Below are positions 48,340 through 60,483 of a stretch of DNA of 64,000 bases, in pieces. Origin of the DNA: Linaria vulgaris (Eukaryota; Streptophyta; Magnoliopsida; Lamiales; Plantaginaceae); the NCBI GenBank assembly GCA_948329865.1, contig OX415254.1, positions 102,761,163 through 102,825,162 of the forward strand, read 5' to 3'. The notes under the pieces are model-generated. The model searched no databases. It worked only from the letters and a program-made list of their open reading frames with translations, and had not been told where the DNA came from. Every line of letters begins with the position of its first letter. The first letter of the stretch is position 1. Both the position numbers and the translations under genes were made by a program.

Positions 48340-48531
48340 TGTTATAAGAGATTGGAGAATGTAATGTGGAAGTGATGAATTTTATTGATGACTGAATAAC
48401 ATATATATAGTACAACAAGGATAACAAACTAAGGAAAGAGAATAAATAAAATACAACAGAATATATATATATAATTACATATTGACGCAATTAGGAGATA
48501 ATGACTATAATTAAGGGATACTATCTATTAC
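48340..48531 (-). repeat. Copia 3' LTR (left copy)
   Basis: Matches 50291-50516 except for a shorter (AT)n run and small indels. It contains 'actatatatatg' on the minus strand, likely the TATA region. Confidence 0.85.
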
Positions 48532-48539
48532 GCCCCCGC

Positions 48540-50280
48540 AAAATTGACGTGCCTTCGATCACAGAAATTTTGGATCGAAGAAGAAGGAAGCGAGAGCGTG
48601 CAAGAGGTTTGGTAAGAAGGTCTGCCAGTTGGTCCAAGGTGTTTATGTAAGAAACACGCAGAAGACCCTTGGAGACAAGGTCACGAACAAAGTGAATATC
48701 CACCGAAATATGCTTTTATGCGGGAATGCCGAACCGGATGGAGAGATAAACGAAGGGCTCCCATATTTTCACAACAGATCAATGGTACAGAAGGAAGGGA
48801 TACACCAAGCTCGATAAAGAGATGTTGAAGCCAACGAACCTCAGCACATGTCGAGGCAAGAGCTCGATATTCTGCCTCTATTGATGAGCGTGAGACTGAT
48901 TTCTGTTTTCGGGAGGACCAAGAAATTGGACTAGATCGAGAAAAACGATATAAGCCGAAGTCAAAGCACTAGTGAGGGGATCACCCGCCCAGTCTGAGTC
49001 ACTGAAGGCTTGTAAGGCAAGGGAGGTGTCCTTACAAAGTAGAACACCGTGACAGGCTGTGCCTTTAAGATACCGCAATACTCATTTGAGGGCTGACCAA
49101 TACGATGCATCCGGTGTTGTCATGCGCTGCACAAGGCGATTTACAGCAAAGGCAATATCGAGGCGAGTTAAAGCGAGATATTGCAGACCGCCAATGATTC
49201 AGCGAAACTCGGTGACATCAATAGGATCCGATGGAGAGGAGATGGATGAGCTGGACATCATAGGAGTGGCGAGAGGTTTAGCTCCGTCCATGTGATTCCG
49301 CGCAAGGAGATCCGAGATATACTTGTGTTGAGAAAGGAAGAGGCATTCACAACATCGAATAACTTCCACACCAAGGAAGTATGTAAGAGCTCCCATGTCT
49401 TTGACGACAAATTGAACATCGAGCTGCCGAATAAGAGATGAGATATGGGATTCTGAAGATCCAGTCACAATAATGTCGTCGACATACACAAGGGCAAATA
49501 TCCGAATTCCATCGCGGGAGAAGATAAATAGAGAGGTGTCAGATTTGGATTGCATGAAACCAAAGGACACAAGGGCCGTACTCAAGGCTAGATACCAGGC
49601 TCGCGGGGCTTGCTTCAAGCCATACAGAGATTTATGGAGACGGCAGACGTGGTACGGTAAAGACTTGTCGACAAAGCCAGAGGGTTGTTGCATATAAACG
49701 GTTTCTGTGAGGTCACCATATAAAAACGCATTGTTGACATCCAGTTGGCGAAAAGGCCAAGAGTACATGGTAGACAAGAATAAGACAGTACGAATAGTGA
49801 CTGGCTTGACTACCGGGCTGAAGGTCTCCTTATAGTCGACACCAGGACGTTGATGGAGGCCTTTGGCAACGAGGCGAACTTTGTAGCGGTCAATAGAACC
49901 ATCCAGATGTCTCTTGATTCGGAATACCCATTTGGACCCTATAATGGTGCGGCCCGGCGGAGGAGAGACGAGCGACCATGTACCATGATGAGCTAAGGCA
50001 GTGAACTCCTCGGCCATAGCCTCACGCCATTGAGGGTCGAGCATAGCTTGACTCGCACACGTCGGAACTAGAGGCCCAGTAAGTGGATGCTTGGTGGGGA
50101 CGCCCACGACTTTGGGCTTAAATATACCATTCCGAGAGCGAGTTATCATAGAATGGGAGTGATCAGCGAGCGGCGGTGCAGGCGGCAGCATAGGTTGCGG
50201 CGCAAGAGGCGGAGCAGGGTCGGGTGATGCCCGAATTGGCAGATCGGGTGATGGAGCAGGGTCTTTAGAAAAGATGGCGT
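48540..50280 (-). pseudogene. Copia reverse transcriptase / RNase H remnant
   Basis: An uninterrupted frame at 49199-50191 holds the Copia RT: WREAMAEEFTAL, VRLVAKGLHQRPGVDY, FSPVVKPVTIR, DVNNAFLYGDL, SLYGLKQAPRAWY and the catalytic FALVYVDDIIVTG, then QHKYISDLLARN. A TGA replaces the expected Trp codon after DVTEFR near 49200. Downstream (48878-49078 and on) the RNase H block AFSDSDWAGD continues in another frame. The upstream Pro-rich start runs almost directly into the primer-binding site, so about 3 kb of gag-integrase was deleted. Confidence 0.88.
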
Positions 50281-50290
50281 CTTGATACCA

Positions 50291-50516
50291 TGTAAGAGAT
50301 TGAAGAATGTAATATGAAAGTGATGAATTTTATTGATGACTGAATAGCATATATATAGTACAACAAGGATAACAAACTAAGGAAAGAGAATAAACTAAAT
50401 ACAACAGAATATATATATATATATATATATATAATTACATGATTGACGTAATTCGGAGATACTAATTATAATTAAGGGATAATATCTATAATTAAGGAAT
50501 ACTATCTATTAAATAT
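50291..50516 (-). repeat. Copia 5' LTR (right copy)
   Basis: Same sequence family as the left copy. The dinucleotide run is about ten units longer, and a short 'ataattaag' phrase is duplicated near its right end. Confidence 0.85.
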
Positions 50517-51394
50517 GAGCGTGCAAAATTGTGCAAGACGGAAACTACAACCAATGCATCAATAATTTCAACTCTGAAGCAACATTTCTGTCAAAATGGG
50601 GCCAAATTTCTCTTAAAAGTGATGATATGAGTTACTTACTATTTAATAAAATGGAAATTATTATTTGTAAATTCCAAAGGTGAAATGAAAAAGTAACAAA
50701 AGAAAATATTGAGGAAATGTCAAAAACTGGTAAACAGCGAGATTATGTAAATAAATTACGCCGGCTCCAACGAGAAATGATTTTTTTCTAAAATCTCACG
50801 AAATGGTGAGGTAATAGCAAAAGTCCAACCTAAACAAAAGGGAGATATGTTTAGTGGGGGCCCATCAAAAGATTTCCTTAGATCTTGCAAGCTTTGACGC
50901 TTTCTCTCTTTTCTTTTTCACTTTTCCAAATTTAATAAACTTTTAACTATTAATTTTACCCTGCAAATTGTACGTGTTTCACTTTTTTACCCTGCAAATA
51001 GTAACTGAGATTTGAACCATTAACTGCTCTGTAAAACCCAGGTGATCCAGCTTCCTGATCCTCGGGTTTTGGGAACCATTTGTTTTGGATTGCTTATTTA
51101 CAATTTTATTTATTCATTTCGAAGTTTTGATAATTAAAGAATTTGGGTTAAGAATTGGTTTTTCTTTCTATAAGAAACTTTACGATTTTGATAATTTCGT
51201 TCTAAAAATTACGTTTGTGTAATTATTACTAAATTAAATTTTTTGAACTGCATATATATTCGTTGTTCTCGTGATGGCTTTGTAAGACATTGGTTCTTTA
51301 TTAAAAAAAGTTATGGTCCGTCGTATGGTTAACCATGTGTAGGTCCCAAGCAGTTATCCAACCCCTTCTCGGTAGTTTTGCAGTAGGTTTTTTT
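50517..51394. other. Non-coding, no recognised feature
   Basis: AT-rich spacer without a domain-bearing frame or clear repeat. Confidence 0.4.
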
Positions 51395-51523
51395 GGGAAT
51401 TGTCTGATATGCATCAGGGGCACAACTCCCCCCTCTCACAAATAGGTGAGTCCTACGTGGCCCCATGTGTACGGGGCTCACCTCTCTGTGAGTTGTGCCC
51501 CCTGATGCACACCAGAAGTTCCC
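51395..51523. mobile_element. GC-rich hairpin element B
   Basis: Left arm gggaattgtctgatatgcat and right arm (reverse complement gggaacttctggtgtgcat) continue into 'caggggcacaactc', pairing over about 45 bases around a central 'ggccccatgtgtacggggc' loop. It is related in arm words and layout to hairpin A at 35801-35937. T-rich flanks may be the target, but no exact duplication can be called. Confidence 0.65.
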
Positions 51524-53344
51524 ATTTTTCGTCTATGTGAGCAGAGAAAATGGAGCTATTTTTTTTTTTAAAATTGAATGAGATTATGTATGTCATTGTT
51601 CTTAATTAGGACTTTACGAGTAATTTGTCAAATTGGCAAACACACGGGATAATTAGTAAACTTTTGATACAAGTTGTCCAAGTATAAAAAAATGTGCAAG
51701 ACAAAAAAGAAAATCATATATGACATCGTGTGAAAGAGATAGTGAAGGAAAGCCATCGAAAATAAGAGGCACAAAAAAGAAAGACCCCCTATGTTTTACA
51801 TAAGTTGAGGAAAAATCCTCATATCATTAAAAAATTATTAGATGCAACTGTTGTATGATGAGATGACGCAACGTGTAGATTATTCCTATCAATACATAGT
51901 GTGGATCGGGTGATGGGTGGTTATTTCTTATAATTTAGGAAATTCTTTCAATCGCAATCATCACTTGTACCTCGTCATTCATAAAGTCGTACATAATAAT
52001 TTTTTTATATAATGAGATGGACATACAAAATCCCTCTATACAAACGAAGACAACGTGTGATTCCTCCTTGTTCTTTTTTCTATCTTTTGTCTCGGGCAGG
52101 GCGTTGCCGCTCTTTTAAAGAATTTTAGGGTTTTAGTGCCTATTTATTCATCGCATGAGGTTTTTCTCAGGTTACGAAAATTGCCAACATAGAATGCTTT
52201 GCCTCCCCTTTTTCTTTGTTCTTTTTTCCTTTTAACAACCTTTGTTTTAGCCACTCCGCCTCAGATGAGGTTTTGTTTTCTTGCTATTGGTTTTGTTTTC
52301 TTGCTATTAGCTGTTTCGTAAACTTTAGTGATATATATGGACATAATTTGTGAGTTTTAAAAGATTAAAAAATGAAACATTTCATTAAATTAATGAGAAA
52401 GTTGATTTGCAACTTACAATGAGGGTCAATTAAAAGTAAATGCCAAGAGTCATGTAACAACTTGCAGAATCTTCTCAAATCTAAGACGAAGGAAAAATCT
52501 TTTCATAGACTATTAGCACATCAAATTTGCTGTTGACTAATTAAGCAAGATTTGCAGCCCACAGTAATCTTAATATATAATGCCTCGTTAAATAAGTCAA
52601 TTGTGGTTGCTAATGAAACTTCCACGCACTTGAATCAACAAACATGTATGTAAGAAAAATTATAAGTTTAAACTATCTAATAATAATCAGAGTAAACAAC
52701 ATTTTACTTATGTATGTGTACTATTAGAAATATACACATTGTTCGCCTTATAAAATATAAATAAACAAATAATCCCATGCATTATGTTAAATAAAGTGAT
52801 AACACGAAATTAACTGGGTTGCGTAATTCCTTAATTATCAAAAATATGTGTGCGGAACGCAATTCTCGTGATTCATATAGAGAAAGTATATGAATATGAG
52901 AGTTTATATGAAGAAGGATTTTCGAATTACGGAGGCTCTTTATGTGTTAAAAGAGAGATAACTTGGATAAATAAGGAGAAAATATTTTGTTTTTAGGTGA
53001 ATATAGAATACAAGTATGTTATCTTAATATGAGTTGATTTAATTAAAATATTGATCTAGCCTTCTATTTATAAGGTATTGGATGTGCAAGTGGGATTGAC
53101 CGTTTGTCCTCTATGGATGATGATGATGATGGGCGTCTATAAATGTTGCTTCATGGTGGATGGATCTACAGAATGTAGTTTAATTTGTGTCGCATGTGAC
53201 GACTACACCCCATGAGCCATGCTCCAATGCGAGTTAGTTCAGTGGTGGCCAACCACTTTACCCAATCCAGACTAAAGCGCAACTCATAGGAAGGAGTCTC
53301 ACTTGTTCATGATCAAAACCATACACGTTCTATAAAATATATTT

Positions 53345-53379
<35 letters not shown>

Positions 53380-55807
53380 AAGTCTTGGTATTACAAATAA
53401 TGTGACTATTTTAATGGTTATGCACTAGTGACAAAACACGAATATTTCAAAAATGCACTCTTGAACAAGAATTCACTTGATCTATGCTGCCATGTTGATT
53501 TTATCCTGAGGAATTGACAGAAGAAACGAGAAATAAGTCTTTAATGACTTAGTGAGATTCATATAAAAGAACTAGTAATGTAAGAATTAAATGTGACCTA
53601 CTAGATACGTTTCGAGGAGTGATCTTACCAGTAGAAACAATTTAACTGGACAATTTGATGTAGCAATGGTACTGGATTTTTCATAGAATAGTTAATGAAC
53701 TTGTGCTTAACAATAAACAAATCCAGCTTTATGACTTCTAATATTCTACCTTATACCTCCCGACAAGGAGCGACCTCGCAAACAATCAAGAGACATGCTC
53801 GAGTACATGTTAATCCAGCACGCGGATTACATCCAACTCCTGACTGCAAGCGGCGCCTAGATAGATGGGTATCAAACAAAATTACTTAAACCGACAGTCC
53901 CTACTGTCCGGCAGTAACTCGACTCAATCTCTGGGCTCAACTTCTCAAATGCGTCCCAATGGGTATAACAGATAAGCAAATAAGCAAGTAAACCAGATAA
54001 TATCCGTTTATCCTTGAGCTACATGTCCCGAACATAGTTCGTTGCTCTTTGCACAGTTCAAGAACCAGAAGATGAGATTAAAATATCGGAGAATTACCAT
54101 GATTATGAATCAATATGATAAATAATAAATGATTGGATATGATTTAACGATGAGTAAGAAAATCAGGTTATGCGGTGAGATGCAAAACGGGATTATGATA
54201 AAATATAGGTTGTTTGAGGTTTGGTAACGGAGTAGTGACTTTTCTGTCCAAGTTTCTCAGGGTCGGATGCCAAACGGGGCTAGAACAAATCGGAAATGGA
54301 ACCTCACCTTTACTCGTACGGGGAATCTTGATGTCGTTGATTAGTTCGTCAAACTTTTAACAAATTTAAATAATATTAATCAACTGAATTTGTAGTTGAC
54401 CACAACCAATATTAGTACTTTTTCTTCAGTTTTGATGTTGGTAAAATTGAGAACGTTCTTGTTACGAATGCTGGTTACAATGTAAATCTTAGTAAATAAC
54501 ACATAAGCTCAATTTATGTCATTACACAAAACATGAAAATCTTAGATGATGAATTTAAAGAAAAACATATGCTATAATTTGATACCTACTATTTTAACCA
54601 CTTTATTTATACCTCGAATTTATCATAAACAACCATATGTTCAAACTTATGACTCTGATTCTTCATGTTAAAGTTATTTCGATGACAAGTCAATGTAAAA
54701 AGTAAAATTCGATTACCTATCTAATTTGAAGCATAATCAATCTTTAAAATATATTACTTATCTACCTCTAAGAAAACTCGTCTTTTAAGCCTTTAATCAA
54801 TTCAAAGCTTTTAATACACACACATCAAATAATTATCATATGAAGTAACACATTGAAAGGTATAACGTAGTCAATTACTACTTTATTTTACATAGTTAGT
54901 TTAAAATGCATATAATTATGTTATAACTTAAATATAAAGATATAAACATAGAGATTTATCAAAACATGTGATAAGGAAATGTTTATTTTGATAAATAATC
55001 TTACTTGATGGTTAAGTCATGAAGTGGCAAGAATAATTTTGTAAGACTTATGAAAATAATATGTTAAACATGATAAATATACCATTCAAATGCTATAAAT
55101 AAAATCACAAAATATCAATTCATGATTATAAATCATAATAATCTAATTATAACTAATACTATATCATGTTAAATTTACGTGTGTGATAAATACTTGAATT
55201 ATGATGGTGATTAAACTTATAAATTAAGAAAACAAAGGTTGTGGCAAAAAAACTGAAAAATCACTGCAATTTTGGTTTTACCTTTCACCGGACTATGATT
55301 TTCAAATCTTTTTATGGTTTATGGCTTTTAGTATCATGAGAGATGTGAGAATCAAAGATTTTATGAAAACACAAATGTTTGCATGCTAAATAGTTCTTGC
55401 AACATGAGAGTTTCTCTCGGATTTCTTGGCAGCAATTCGTGACTTATGTATTACGCCCTTCTAGATCATATTAATTGGGAAACATGTCTTCATTCAAAGA
55501 TAGAAGACACCAAGAAGGGTATGTATCCTAAAATTGGTAGGAAAATAATGTTTCTACGGTTTGATATGATTTTCTAAGGTGAGGGGGCATAATCGGCATT
55601 TCCTGCGCAGTAAAAGTTTTAGCGTCTTTTTGGTTAGAAAATAGCAAGATAAAAATTTGAAAATTTTATTTTTCGAAGGAAAACACAAGAAGGAACAACT
55701 TTGATTTCAAGGAACTTTTGCAGAATCAGATTATTTTGGGTTGTATAAAATGTTGAACAATGGTGAGTATTTATAGGCGAAAATAGTAGTTTAATCGTAA
55801 CTATTTA
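51524..55807. other. Gene-free AT-rich region, repeat debris
   Basis: No domain-bearing frame was found on either strand. There is a (GAT)n stretch near 53118-53133 and a long (AT)n microsatellite at 53341-53377. 53700-54330 has a higher GC content and LTR-like wording without ends. The rest, about 54.4-55.8 kb, is very AT-rich with no repeat partner in the window. Confidence 0.45.
53341..53377. repeat. AT microsatellite
   Basis: About 17 uninterrupted AT dinucleotide units. Confidence 0.9.
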
Positions 55808-56224
55808 TGTCACACCTTGATTATTTTATAATAAATTAAAAAAAATCTTAATTTAATCACGCTCTTAAGTATGTCATGGTTTACCTCATCAAAAAGATGT
55901 CATGCTTACTTCATTAATTAGTTAATTGCATATCAAGTCCTTCAATTATTTATAATTAAAATTCAAATAGGTATAATTAAATTTCTTTGTTACATACAAA
56001 GTTACTTATGTAATTTTTCTAGGTAATTCGACCAACTTGATTAATACTTGAAATTGAAATATATGTTTTAGGATTAGAGACATATAAATATAATAATATA
56101 CTAACTTTTAAGTTCATGGGCTAAAATATAATTTTTAATAAATATTTAGGGTCAAAAAAAAAATTTCAAAACTTCAAGAACTAAAATATAAATTTATTTT
56201 ATTTCTAACTATTAGAGCGTGACA
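55808..56224 (+). repeat. Solo LTR, Gypsy-type (tgtcacacc ... gcgtgaca)
   Basis: It begins tgtcacaccttgatt and ends gagcgtgaca, an inverted pair of ends (TGTCACnC / GnGTGACA) typical of Gypsy LTRs. From 55860 it matches 36112-36531 closely. No coding region is attached. The 5-bp flanks (attta, gcgcc) do not match, so the insertion was probably followed by deletion or recombination. Confidence 0.7.
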
Positions 56225-57128
56225 GCGCCCATGAGTAAAGGAGGTTTTGCGCTAATAAAGTCTGACATTCATATAAGACACCCGTGACTTTCCCCAAGTG
56301 GGGATGTCGGTGGTCCTCCGTCTAGTACGAGCGATCTCTTTTCTGGCTCCAGGGTCGTGTTAGACGCCTTTTATGAAGGATACTCCGACGGGGCCCTTTT
56401 TCGAGGGTAGTCTGGTCTTTTCTCCTGTCAGGTGTATTTATGCATTATCATAAAGCATATTAGCTCTCTTGAAAAGTAGGCATATCCCCATACGCGTTAT
56501 GTTATTTGAATACATTATGTATTTTTAAAATTAGGCGAATTACCCCTTCATATATAGCGGATCTTTGCGACGTTTAAAAATTCACAAGAAAGTAATGTGT
56601 CTACTAAACACAATACAAAATCTAAAATAATTAATCTAAATATTTAACATAACACAAAGGGACAACTTGCTTATTTATATCTTATAACATAAGAAGGTGG
56701 CTTTGTCTATTTCACAAAAATACTAGAGTATTGTGCAAAAAACCAATATTATCTCCCTTTTGTCTTTTGATAGTAAAAAATGTTGCTCGAGAATCAAAAT
56801 CTGACATCAAATCGTACACACACAAAAGCTGCCCACAAAATCTAATTTATTACCAACCACAAATCTTACCCAATTTTACTACACACGTAACAACTATTAC
56901 CGACACAACCTACTTCCTTAAATAAACTAACTAACGCCGTCAGTTACTATATTAACCCAACTCAAAATCGCGCGAAAAATTGAAATAATAATCTCGCGGG
57001 ATACATTGAAAATCAAGATCAACATCAAGGTGGATATCAGAATCTCACCGTATTCCCATTAAATATTAAAAAAGTAGATTTCACCAGATTTTGTTTTCAA
57101 CACTTCTTTTTCACATCACATATACATA

Positions 57129-57159
<31 letters not shown>

Positions 57160-57360
57160 TTGGATTCAGACAGATTGACCGTTGTATTTGCATTTTACAC
57201 TTACAAAAAACACAACAGAGCATTTCCCATTTGGTTTATTACATACACATAAAAATAGACAAGAGGTGTTTGTAGTAATGCGTAGCTGAAGATTATTTTA
57301 AACAAGATTGGGCCTTTTTTAATCTTTTGTTCTTTTTTTTTCATCTGGGTTTTTTGTGTA
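56225..57360 (+). promoter_or_regulatory. Spacer and promoter/5' leader of the response-regulator gene
   Basis: 56225-56450 has moderate GC and may be retroelement debris. 56900-57360 lies directly upstream of the ATG and includes a (TA)n run (57137-57160) and a T-rich leader. Short 'gatt' words, the core of type-B response-regulator sites, occur here (for example near 57170, 57291 and 57309), but such words are frequent by chance. Confidence 0.35.
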
Positions 57361-59378
57361 ATGGCTAAAAATGGAGTCTTTTCAAGATTTAGAAGATTGG
57401 AGAAAAGTGATGGTGGTGTGATTTCTGATGAGGTTCATGTTCTTGCAGTGGATGATTCTCTTGTTGACAGAACTGTCATTGAGAGATTGCTCAAAATCAC
57501 TTCTTGCAAAGGTAAAAAAAATGATTTTTTTTGTACTTTCTTGATTTTTATTCAAATGTGTGTGTTTTGAATTTTATGTTATGATTTAAAATATGGGTTT
57601 TTTTTGTTTTTTTTTTTAGTGACAGCAGTGGATAGTGGTATGAGGGCTTTACAATATTTGGGATTGGATGAAGAGGAGGCTTCTGTTGGTTTTGATGTAA
57701 GGTTTAAAATTAAGATAGATTAGTTATGTGGTTAAACAATATGTTTCTTGTTTAATTGGCTAATGGATGGTGGTTAATTTGGTTATCAGGGATTGAAGGT
57801 AGATCTGATAATCACTGATTATTGCATGCCTGGAATGACTGGGTATGAGTTGCTGAAAAAGATTAAGGTTGTTTTTTGTTTTTTTATATATATCTCATCT
57901 GCCTTAATTAGTGAAATTTGTTTAATTGAATTTGTCTAATAGACTTTTAAAAATTGTATTTTTGAAACAGGGTTCATCTACTTTTAGAGAAATACCAGTT
58001 GTAATCATGTCATCTGAAAACGTCTTGACTCGGATTGACAGGTGATTCCACACAGATGTTAATTGCCCGTGCTATATTATTATGTTCAATATACTTTACG
58101 GGGGATACGTTTTGTTAGATTTAATCTTGTTTTCTTGAGTAAATTCCGTAAATCCCCTCAAAACGTAATTCTCATTGTGTTCCCATTTCCCAACAATTTG
58201 AAGAATTGAAAACAAAATATAACCTTATAGAAAAATGTGTAAATTCTCTCATGATACCAAATACAAATCGAATTGGTGAGATGGTAGTTTTTTTTTCTTT
58301 TTAAACGATAGAAGATGCATTGCGGGATTTGCCTTTTTTTTTTTCTATGTACTGATAATTGTATATTATTGAAAGTCCAACTTAGCATAGTTGGAGTTAA
58401 TTGGTCCACCTGTATATTTTAGTATACATAGTTTATGTGCAAGTAGACTGTCCTAATGACTACAATCAAAGAATCGACAACCAAATCTTTTTATTATATC
58501 TTAAGCTAAAGCATAGTATGTAAAAAGGTAACCTAATTTAAGGTGCAATATCATAACATATCCAGGTCAAAAGATTTAAGAATTCCTGGAAGTTAATCTC
58601 TACTGTCTCAAATTAGAAAAATATCATGGGATCCTTCTGGAAAAGTATTGTAAAGATTTTATGAGTACATAATAGTGCATAAATTAGTGGGGAAAACTTT
58701 ATTGTAGCTTTTGCTTTATTCTCTCTGAGATTTTCTTGTTACTTTTTTCTGGTTTGAGTTTAAAAGCAAAAAATTAGACTACTGTTAGGAATATCAAAGG
58801 ACAAATTTTTCCAAGTATTTTAACATTAAGAAAGATAGGAGGATACTCCCTAGTTAGTTACTTTATTTGTTCTTGACCGCTTCTTTTACGTAGTTATTAG
58901 TGGTTTTTACCTTACTCAAGTTTATTCCTTGATATGATGTTGCCGCAATATCTAAAAAGCGATCATAATTTAATGTAGCCACAAATTTTAATATAGAAAA
59001 TCTTGTGTGTATAGATAAGAATTTCCCGTGTTTTCTTCTGATGACCAGTCGTTTGATTTCAGATGTTTGGAAGAAGGCGCTGAGGATTTCATAGTGAAGC
59101 CCGTGAAACTAGCAGACGTAAAACGACTCAAAAGCTCTATGTTTGGCGAAGGTCGTGTTCAGACACAAGAAAAGGGCATTAACAAGAGAAAGCTGCAAGA
59201 AAACTCAGACGACTCGCTCTCCCCGTCTCCATTATCTTCTCGATCACCAGACGACATCTCGCCAAGTCAATCACCCCCGTCCAGTTCATCCCCTGACTCA
59301 CCAAGATCATTTACATCCTCGCCTCGTTCCTCTCTGGATTCTCCCATGAGGCGATTCAAACCAAACAACCACAACTAA
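57361..59378 (+). CDS. Type-A cytokinin response regulator, 230 aa
   Basis: Five exons: 57361-57511, 57620-57696, 57790-57867, 57971-58041, 59063-59378, GT-AG introns, the last one about 1 kb. It is a receiver-domain protein that accepts phosphate from histidine phosphotransfer proteins and dampens cytokinin signalling in nucleus and cytosol. Receiver residues: acidic pair D31-D32 in VLAVDDS, phospho-acceptor D86 in TDYCMPG, Ser116 in VIMSSEN and Lys138 in FIVKPVK. After residue ~145 there is no DNA-binding GARP domain; instead a Ser/Pro-rich tail (SPSPLSSRSPDDISP) marks type A. The five-exon pattern and length fit ARR3/4/8/9-like members; which one cannot be told here. Confidence 0.93.
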
Positions 59379-60483
59379 AACAATGTTTGAAGGGATTGGA
59401 TTTTTCTAACGCCTTTGTCATCATCGGACGTGCCAATTTTCCCCCAGGCGATGGATGTTAAGGTTTTTCGTTGGCGTATCCACTGTTTTTTTCTTTCCTT
59501 TTTGCCATACATACTGTTCTTGTTCTTGTTGTTGTAAACTCTTAGAATGTCAATACAAGTTTAAAAAAGTTACTCAACTTTAAATTTTTGTGAGAGAAAA
59601 GTAGAAAGCTCATGATTTGGTAGTCTATTTGACTTTGTCATAATTCTGATTATCTTATGTTTGGTAAAGAAATGGTTGAGATATGGTCATTACTCATTAT
59701 TCATTTAAGTAATGATGTGTGGATCCATGACAGGTTGGGGTTTGAATAGTTTAAGGATTTGAGATTGATTTGATTCTGATACGAGGCAATATTTTAATGC
59801 AAAAACTTGTCTGATAATAAGAATATGGGATTCTGATTTTGGAGTAGACATATTTGATCTGGCCCCATTTTGATTAAGTGGTGTTATTATTTAGATTGGT
59901 GTGTCTGTGTTTGCACCACTGGATTGTGGTACAAACAAAATCTTGCTCATCTGTCACACAGTGGACATGGACAAACTATAATATAATTAATAAATGCATC
60001 TTGTGTGGTACAGCCTGCCCTCAAAAGATTATATCAATTATTAATGGGATGGATATAGCTAAATGGAGTGTAGTTCAATCAAATTACATTAACTGTTAGA
60101 AAGAATATTTTATATGGTCAATAGTTGATGAATCAATGAAATTACTGATATTCATGTTTCACCTTAATTTGAGGAACTCCCTCTATTCATGTAATAATTA
60201 CCTCCTTCCTAAAAAGCTGGGATTTTTCTAATCTAGTTGTATTTTATTGTATATATCAACTCACAACATTCATGCAAAAATGGAGGTTCATTTCATTATT
60301 CCATTCTCAAATTCATAAACCTCAAAAGAGGTATGTTGTAAAACGTTGTGGGTGAAAATAACAAGAACTCAGAGGGATAATATATCCCCTGAGATTCTTC
60401 ATTTCACTTCCCTTCCTTTTTGCAACAACTCTTTTTTTTTTTCCTCCAATAATCTATCAGTGATCATTAATCACAACTAAACC
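59379..60483. other. 3' UTR of the response regulator and promoter of the F-box gene
   Basis: 59379-59580 is T-rich 3' UTR with several possible poly(A) signals. No further gene. 60350-60480 is a T/C-rich leader in front of the F-box ATG. Confidence 0.4.

Larger units (their letters stand above)
48340..50516 (-). mobile_element. Copia retrotransposon deletion derivative with both LTRs
   Basis: Two similar terminal repeats in direct orientation (48340-48531 and 50291-50516) enclose about 1.76 kb. The element is on the minus strand: the 3' LTR is at the left, preceded by a G-rich polypurine tract (gcgggggcg on the minus strand at ~48532-48540), and the 5' LTR is at the right, followed on the minus strand by 'tggtatcaagacgcc', a likely initiator-methionine primer-binding site with one change. 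The 5' LTR has an expanded (AT)n run. Gag, protease and integrase are absent; only reverse transcriptase and RNase H remain. Confidence 0.85.

Noticed and set aside
53341..53377. AT run as a matrix-attachment site or origin
   Set aside because: A simple dinucleotide repeat; nothing else supports a functional role.
59878..60099. 73-codon plus-strand frame between the response regulator and the F-box gene
   Set aside because: No domain, and it lies in AT-rich intergenic sequence; probably chance.
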